From contig JAUIKJ010000054.1 in the NCBI GenBank assembly GCA_030430835.1, positions 1 to 11,337 on the forward strand: a stretch of 11,337 nucleotides of DNA, given 5' to 3'. Source of the stretch: Candidatus Hydrogenedentota bacterium (GTDB lineage: Bacteria; Hydrogenedentota; Hydrogenedentia; Hydrogenedentales; JAEUWI01). Below are positions 6,844 through 11,337 of this stretch, piece by piece. The notes under the pieces are model-generated. The model worked only from the letters and a program-made list of their open reading frames with translations. It made no database searches and was not told the DNA's origin. The position numbers and the translations under genes were made by a program. The stretch's first letter is position 1. Each line of letters begins with the position of its first letter.

Positions 6844-7827
6844 ATGAACGCGCAACGTACCCGGGGCTTTACGTTGATCGAACTCTTGACCGTGATCGCC
6901 ATCATCGCGATCCTGGCATCCATCACCTTCGTGGGGCTCTCCCGCGCACGGGAAGCCGCAAAGATCCGGCGCATGGAAGCCGCGATGAACCAAGTGCGCA
7001 CCGTGCTCACCAGTTACTACACGACGGCGATGACCTATCCCCCCGCCTACGGTTTCCGTGCGAAGACCACCGTGGGCGCGGATCTGGCCACGGTGAACAA
7101 CGCGCTGAATGACCCGGCGCAGATCAGCAATTTCTTCCATCTCCGCCCGTGGACGGTCGCCGCCGGAATCCACCAGCAGGAAGATGTCTACGACGAGTTT
7201 TCGCTGGGTTCCGGCCTGGGCTACGAGACGACGCGTCCACCCGACAACCAGTTGAGCTTGCTTGAATTCAGCCCGATCGGAGACAAGAACCTCGCTACCG
7301 AGGTCTACAGTTTCACCGACTCCTCGGGTTCGCGTTACAACGGTTCCAACTTGGGTCAGGAAGTCGCCCGCCAGTTGGACGCGGAGATTCGTCCCTTCAT
7401 CTACCTGCCGTACAATGAACGTCAGTTCAAGCGTGCGAAGCGCTACTGGATCGAACGTGGTGATTTCCTCGCGAACACCTTCGACCTCAATGATCCCTTG
7501 CTCCAAGGCATGAGCTTTCCACCGCCGAACTACGACAACTTCGTCCTGATCGGCGTGGGTCCGTCCGGCAGCACCTTCGGCCTGCTCCCCGATCCCATCG
7601 GCGGTGAAGCTCCCGCCGACCTCTATCACATTCTCACGCTGCGCGCGGTCTTCCGTGCCCTGCGCGACCTGAACGACAACGGTGAACTCGATTTCGATTT
7701 CACCGCGCGCACGACACAAAACGAAGCCGCGGCGGAGTACACCGTGGGCAACACCCCGGTGAACAACCAGCTTCCCGATCCTGTCGCGCCGAACGGCGCC
7801 GGACCGTGGATCTACACGCCGCTCTAG
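6844..7827 (+). CDS. Type IV prepilin-like protein (N-methylation motif, large C-terminal domain)
   Basis: The 327-aa protein opens with a short basic leader, RTRG, then FTLIELLTVIAIIAILASI, the class III/type IV prepilin signal. A PilD-like peptidase would cut after Gly8 and methylate Phe9; Glu at mature position 5 is present. One N-terminal helix anchors it in the membrane before assembly. It is about twice the length of ordinary pilins and pseudopilins. The rest is a Tyr/Pro-rich globular domain I do not recognise. Near the end, D275-x-N277-x-N279-G280-x-x-D283 resembles an EF-hand/dockerin calcium loop. The start at ATG 6844 has GGAG upstream and a strong promoter; GTG 6808 would put 12 extra residues before the leader. 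No pilus assembly genes are nearby, so this is an orphan pilin-like gene. It may be a surface fibre subunit, a type II secretion pseudopilin or a PVC-type pilin-like protein. The palindromic repeat cluster begins about 24 bp after its stop. Confidence 0.85.
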   Translation: MNAQRTRGFTLIELLTVIAIIAILASITFVGLSRAREAAKIRRMEAAMNQVRTVLTSYYTTAMTYPPAYGFRAKTTVGADLATVNNALNDPAQISNFFHLRPWTVAAGIHQQEDVYDEFSLGSGLGYETTRPPDNQLSLLEFSPIGDKNLATEVYSFTDSSGSRYNGSNLGQEVARQLDAEIRPFIYLPYNERQFKRAKRYWIERGDFLANTFDLNDPLLQGMSFPPPNYDNFVLIGVGPSGSTFGLLPDPIGGEAPADLYHILTLRAVFRALRDLNDNGELDFDFTARTTQNEAAAEYTVGNTPVNNQLPDPVAPNGAGPWIYTPL

Positions 7828-7850
7828 GCCGCCGGTGATCGCGGGAATGA

Positions 7851-8041
7851 ACATCCCCCTTGATCCCCCTTCGAAGGGGGACCGGATGGTGACGACACGA
7901 CGAATTGAACAGAGCTTCGGCTTCGGGTCCCCCTTTGAAGGGGGTGCCCGAAGGGCGGGGGAGGTAGACGCGCTGGCTTCGACTGAAACTTCGCAGCCTT
8001 CGTGACAATCCACATCCCCCTTGATCCCCCTTCAAAGGGGG
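7851..8041. repeat. Right cluster of palindromic intergenic repeats (three copies)
   Basis: Three copies of the same family as at 1-177 fill most of the 272-bp gap between the pilin-like and acylase-like genes. Cores are D 7865-7880 (a perfect 16-bp palindrome with TTCGAA centre), E 7929-7944 (TTTGAA) and F 8026-8041 (TTCAAA). D and F are direct repeats over 30 bp with one difference (7851-7880 and 8012-8041), 161 bp apart. Core starts are spaced 64 then 97 bp. Block 7931-8041 aligns without gaps to 1-111, at about 77% identity by hand count. The spacer parts are much less similar than the arms. E is followed by the hairpin GCCC-gaa-GGGC (7946-7956). It may act as a transcript-end or mRNA-stabilising structure after the pilin-like gene. 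Confidence 0.88.
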
Positions 8042-8099
8042 CCAAGACAGCGAGACCGCGCAGCTTCTTATGTAGACACTGAGAGTTAACGCCCGTCCC

Positions 8100-10775
8100 A
8101 TGCGCATCATCTTCGCCCTGCTTGCCGCCGCCGCATTCACCAACGTGGCGGCTGCCCAACCGGACGCCTTCGACCCGGAAGACCTCTGGTCGCAGGCCAC
8201 GCTCTATCGCGACGAGTGGGGCGTGCCGCATGTCTACGCGCAAAGCGTGAAGGCGCTTGCCTTCGCCTTCGGCTATGCGCAGGCCGAAGATCACCTCGAG
8301 CCCATGTTGCTGGCCTACCGCGTGGCCAAGGGCCGCGCCGCCGAAGTACTCGGCGAAGGCTGGGCCGAATCCGACGAATTCTCGATCCGCGTCGGCCACA
8401 CACGTCTCGCACAGCGCGCGCTCGCCGCGGCCGACCCCGTCACGGCGGATCTCTGTGCCGGTTTTGCCCTCGGCGTCAACGCCTGGATCGTCGAACACCC
8501 GGACGGCATCCCGCCGTGGGTGGAAGGTGTACAGGCGCAGGACGTGCTCGCCCTGTGGCACGCCTATCTGACGAGCCACGCGCCCTTCGATCTTCCGGGC
8601 ATCTGGTCGCGCCAGCCCGCGGCACACACCGGCAACGCCTGGGCCGTCGCTCCGCAGCGGACCGAGGACGGCAAGGCGCTGCTCGTCATCAACCCGCACC
8701 AGCACCACGATGGCCCCTTCCGCTGGTACGAGGCGCACCTCGCCCTCGACGACATGGACATTGCCGGGGCCACCCTCTTTGGTCTGCCGGTGATCCTGCA
8801 GGGACACAACCCGGTGCTCGGCTGGGCGCTCACCCCGAATCAGGTCGACTTCGCGGATGTTTTTGAAGAACGCATCCCGCGGCCGCAAGCGAACCCCGCC
8901 GACCCGCGCATGATCGAATCCGAAGCCGCGGATCAGTTGCCGCTGCTGATGTACTACTCGCAGGCGCAGCCCTACTACGTGCGCACGGACACCGGCATGG
9001 AAGAGCGTGTCGTACCCTCGCTCATCTCCGATCGCGGGCCGGTCTTCGAGAGCGGCGGCGCACTTTACTCATGGCAGGTGGGCGGCTTCCGCGATCTTGG
9101 CGGCTTCCTGCAACTGGTGGAAATGGCGCGCGCACGCAACCTCGACGCCTTTCAGGCGGCCCTCGGCATGCAGCAATTGCCCTGCTTCCATGTCGTCTAT
9201 GCGGACCAGCCCGGCAACCTTTTCTATCTCTACAACGCCGTCACCGGTGCGCACGAGATTCCCGATCAGTTCATCGAGTCCAACGTCGAGAACGACGTAC
9301 AGCTCAGCTGGAAGATTCCCGTGCCCGCCTTCTGGGCCATGAACACCTGGGGCCGTATCGTCACGCCCGGCGAGCTTCCCTTCTTCGCGAACCCCACATC
9401 CGGATTCATCCAGGCCTGCGGCAATCCGCCCTGGGCCGCAACCGATGAAGCGCCCATCAGCGCCGACTGGCCGGCTTGGTTTATTGGCGATCCCGATACC
9501 TACCGCGCGAACCGCGTGCGCCAGTTGCTGCGCAGCGGCCAGCGCAACTTCCGCGACATGCAGTCCATGCTCTACGACAACGTGGCCCCCGCCGCGCGCA
9601 GCATGGGCGAGCGCCTGCTCGCCTTCGCCAAGGCGCAACCCGAGCGCGTCCAGCGCAGCCACCCGGATCTCGCGGAGTGCCTGCAATTGATCGACGACTG
9701 GAACTACACCGCCGAACTGAAGGCCGAGGGCATGACCTTTTACCACCTCTGGTGGAGCATGCTGCGCGCACGGAGCACCGCGGAATTCGGCACCGACGCT
9801 GCGGCCTATGCCGCCCTGCTCTCGGATTCGGAACAGGCGCAGGGCTTTGCGCTGGATGCCGCGGCGGATGCCGCGCGCATGTTGCGCAACGATTTCGATC
9901 GTGTCGCGATTCCCTGGGGTGAGGCGCACGTCATCCGGCGCGGCGTGCGTACGGAACCGCTCTTCGGCTCCGGCACCGGTGAACCGCTCTTTGTCGCCTC
10001 GGACTACCGCTTCGCCGACGAGACATGGGAATCCACCTACGGCTATGGCTTCGCGATGGCGGTCGAATTCGATTCCCCGCCGCGCGCGGTGAGCATGGTG
10101 CCCTTCGGCGCATCGGAGAATCCGGACTCGCCGCACTTCGACGATCAACTCGACCTGATGATCGAGAAGCGCTTCAAGATCACGCGCTACACGCGCGACG
10201 ATGTGCTGCGCAATGCCGCGCGCGGACGCGGGCGGTCGGTGGTCCTGTTGCCCCTTGGCGTTACAGGGGAGCTGCAGGTGCGCGCGCCCACCCCGATCGA
10301 AGCGCGGGTGGAGACACTGGCGGAAACGCCGGGGCCGCTGCCGGGCAACACGGTGCCCTTCTCCCTCTATGTCGACGTACAGCGCACGCCCGAGACCACA
10401 CCCGTCGAGGTCGATCTGGCCTTCCACGTGCCTGAGGAACTGTGTGATCTGGAACGGCTCTACGAGTTACGGGTCTATGGTTATGAACCGGGCATCGGCT
10501 GGCGCATCCTGCCCGAGCAGACCGTCGATGAACCCACCCGAACCTTCCGCGCTACCTACAACGCCGCCGCCTTTGCCGTGCTCGGTCCCAGCGATGCGCG
10601 GAAAGGCGTCACTCCGGCCGAAGAAAGCGCGCCGGCGGAAGACACAGACAACGTGGTACCGGCGGACTCGCCGGGTACCGATCCTGAACCGACCGCAGAA
10701 CCGGAATCCGAACCGCCGACAGACACCCCGGCCGCGGAGAGCGACAGCGATGTTGAAACGCCTGATTCAAGTTAG
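8100..10775 (+). CDS. Secreted penicillin acylase (Ntn-hydrolase) family protein with Gly at the nucleophile position
   Basis: This 891-aa protein starts with a signal peptide (about 1-19, ending VAAA) and belongs to the penicillin amidase/acyl-homoserine-lactone acylase family. Family members are periplasmic and self-cleave into alpha and beta chains to expose an N-terminal Ser. Visible family marks are DEWGVPHVYA (38-47), GNAWAVAPQRT...GKALLVINPHQ (178-201), GLPVILQGHN...GWALTPNQVD, GNPPWAAT (N442, a likely oxyanion-hole Asn) and DTYRANRVRQLL. Aligned from memory with PvdQ, the catalytic Ser is Gly178 (preceded by Thr177), while the following Asn, the Gly-Lys pair and the His at +22 (His200) are kept. 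It may be inactive, or use Thr177. The last ~55 residues are an acidic Pro/Glu/Thr/Asp tail, probably disordered. The end overlaps the next gene by 26 bp. No good Shine-Dalgarno sequence precedes ATG 8100; GAGAG at 8081 is too far away. Confidence 0.88.
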   Translation: MRIIFALLAAAAFTNVAAAQPDAFDPEDLWSQATLYRDEWGVPHVYAQSVKALAFAFGYAQAEDHLEPMLLAYRVAKGRAAEVLGEGWAESDEFSIRVGHTRLAQRALAAADPVTADLCAGFALGVNAWIVEHPDGIPPWVEGVQAQDVLALWHAYLTSHAPFDLPGIWSRQPAAHTGNAWAVAPQRTEDGKALLVINPHQHHDGPFRWYEAHLALDDMDIAGATLFGLPVILQGHNPVLGWALTPNQVDFADVFEERIPRPQANPADPRMIESEAADQLPLLMYYSQAQPYYVRTDTGMEERVVPSLISDRGPVFESGGALYSWQVGGFRDLGGFLQLVEMARARNLDAFQAALGMQQLPCFHVVYADQPGNLFYLYNAVTGAHEIPDQFIESNVENDVQLSWKIPVPAFWAMNTWGRIVTPGELPFFANPTSGFIQACGNPPWAATDEAPISADWPAWFIGDPDTYRANRVRQLLRSGQRNFRDMQSMLYDNVAPAARSMGERLLAFAKAQPERVQRSHPDLAECLQLIDDWNYTAELKAEGMTFYHLWWSMLRARSTAEFGTDAAAYAALLSDSEQAQGFALDAAADAARMLRNDFDRVAIPWGEAHVIRRGVRTEPLFGSGTGEPLFVASDYRFADETWESTYGYGFAMAVEFDSPPRAVSMVPFGASENPDSPHFDDQLDLMIEKRFKITRYTRDDVLRNAARGRGRSVVLLPLGVTGELQVRAPTPIEARVETLAETPGPLPGNTVPFSLYVDVQRTPETTPVEVDLAFHVPEELCDLERLYELRVYGYEPGIGWRILPEQTVDEPTRTFRATYNAAAFAVLGPSDARKGVTPAEESAPAEDTDNVVPADSPGTDPEPTAEPESEPPTDTPAAESDSDVETPDSS

Positions 10776-11337
10776 CTTCTGCGCCTTCACTGCCTTCACC
10801 GCCGCGGCGGATCCGGCGGTCTACTTCCAGGCGCACCGCGGCGGCATGAACGAAGTGCCGGAGAACACCCTCGCCGCCTTGCGGCACGCCTGGTCCGTGC
10901 CCGGCGCCGTGCCGGAGGTCGACCTGCGCACCACCCAGGACGGCGTCATCGTCTGTATCCACGACGACACCCCCGCCCGCACCACGGATGCGCCCGAGGA
11001 ATGGGCGAACAAAAAGATCTCGGAGATTCCCTTCGACACCTTGCGGCAGTGGGACGCGGGCACCCGCTTCGACAAGATCTACGTCGGCGAGACGGTGCCC
11101 ACCCTGGTCGAAGTCTTTGCGCTGCTCAAGGCGGATCCCGCGCGCCGGATCTATCTCGACCTGAAAAGCGTGGACACCGCGCAGTTGCGTCCGATCATCG
11201 AGGCGGAAGGATTGCTCGATCGCATACTGTTCGTACTCAGTACGCCCATCGCCTGCCGCCGCTTCGCCGAAGAATGGCCCGGTGCCAAGACCATGACCTG
11301 GCTCAGCGGGCCGCCCGAACTCATCGACCGCAACTTT
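10750..11337 (+). CDS. Glycerophosphodiester phosphodiesterase, secreted (N-terminal 196 aa, cut by window end)
   Basis: Reading from ATG 10750 gives an open frame of 196 codons to the last base. It opens with a signal peptide-like segment (MLKRLIQ, a hydrophobic run, TAAA). Then come the GDPD marks: AHRGG (28-32), PENT (37-40), EVDLRTTQDG (56-65, metal ligands Glu56 and Asp58), HDD (His71), RTTD and YLDLKS. These enzymes use a metal ion to hydrolyse glycerophosphodiesters to glycerol-3-phosphate and an alcohol. The usual Glu in the I-x-L-E-x-K-like motif is Asp here, a mild change. GGAG (10736-10739) lies 10 bases before the start, inside the acylase gene, supporting this start and the 26-bp overlap in a different frame. 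The two genes are probably one operon of exported proteins. The full length would be about 250-300 aa; the C-terminus is outside the window. Confidence 0.88.
   Translation, partial: MLKRLIQVSFCAFTAFTAAADPAVYFQAHRGGMNEVPENTLAALRHAWSVPGAVPEVDLRTTQDGVIVCIHDDTPARTTDAPEEWANKKISEIPFDTLRQWDAGTRFDKIYVGETVPTLVEVFALLKADPARRIYLDLKSVDTAQLRPIIEAEGLLDRILFVLSTPIACRRFAEEWPGAKTMTWLSGPPELIDRNF

Noticed and set aside
7851..8041. CRISPR array
   Set aside because: The repeated units are palindromes in alternating orientation with spacings of 64 and 97 bp and homologous spacers; CRISPR spacers are unrelated and of even length, and no cas gene is present.
6781..8888. Minus-strand open frames 6781-8013 and 7824-8888
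   Set aside because: They run through the pilin-like and acylase-like genes and through the palindromic repeats; no start signal or domain supports them.
9069..10427. 452-codon minus-strand open frame
   Set aside because: Antisense shadow of the acylase-like gene, whose motifs are continuous on the plus strand.
3608..11337. A defence, toxin-antitoxin or mobile system
   Set aside because: All genes have clear metabolic, surface or secreted hydrolase families; there is no nuclease, helicase, transposase, integrase or small toxin-like pair.

Overview
The window is GC-rich bacterial DNA (about 62-67% in most genes). The gene families point to the PVC superphylum or a related lineage such as Hydrogenedentota. 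The main clues are a secreted membrane-bound-dehydrogenase/HEAT/heme protein of the Pirellula-Verrucomicrobium type and a stand-alone 'FTLIELL' prepilin-like protein. Palindromic intergenic repeats and sugar epimerases of a type I recall from planctomycete-like genomes agree with this. The phylum assignment is an inference; no rRNA or tRNA gene is present.

Layout, left to right. 1-177: three copies of a GC-rich palindromic repeat, cut by the window edge. 248-3388 (+): a 1046-aa secreted protein with a beta-propeller, HEAT-like repeats and a cytochrome c-type heme domain; a 0.7-kb stretch inside it has clearly lower GC. 3389-3607: a convergent intergenic region with three separate hairpins. 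5480-3608 (-): two tightly spaced genes, a CDP-tyvelose-epimerase-like SDR protein followed by a family 2 glycosyltransferase. 5634-6698 (+): a second, divergently transcribed SDR epimerase of the CDP-paratose 2-epimerase-like group. 6844-7827 (+): a large prepilin-like protein behind a near-consensus sigma-70 promoter. 7851-8041: a second cluster of the same palindromic repeat with the same internal spacing as the first. 8100-10775 (+): a secreted penicillin-acylase-family protein whose nucleophile position is glycine. 10750-11337 (+): the start of a secreted glycerophosphodiester phosphodiesterase that overlaps the acylase gene by 26 bp and runs off the window.

How the genes may work together. 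The two epimerases and the glycosyltransferase look like a small module that makes or transfers a nucleotide-activated sugar or a lipid-linked sugar for the cell surface. The acylase-like and phosphodiesterase genes form a translationally overlapping pair of exported hydrolase-fold proteins. The heme protein and the pilin-like protein appear to be single-gene units. No defence system, integrase, transposase, CRISPR array or RNA gene is visible.

The points most worth a second look are the missing acylase nucleophile, the Tyr-to-Phe change in one epimerase, the low-GC block inside the heme protein gene, and the fixed 97/64-bp lattice of the palindromic repeat with a compensatory base change between copies.
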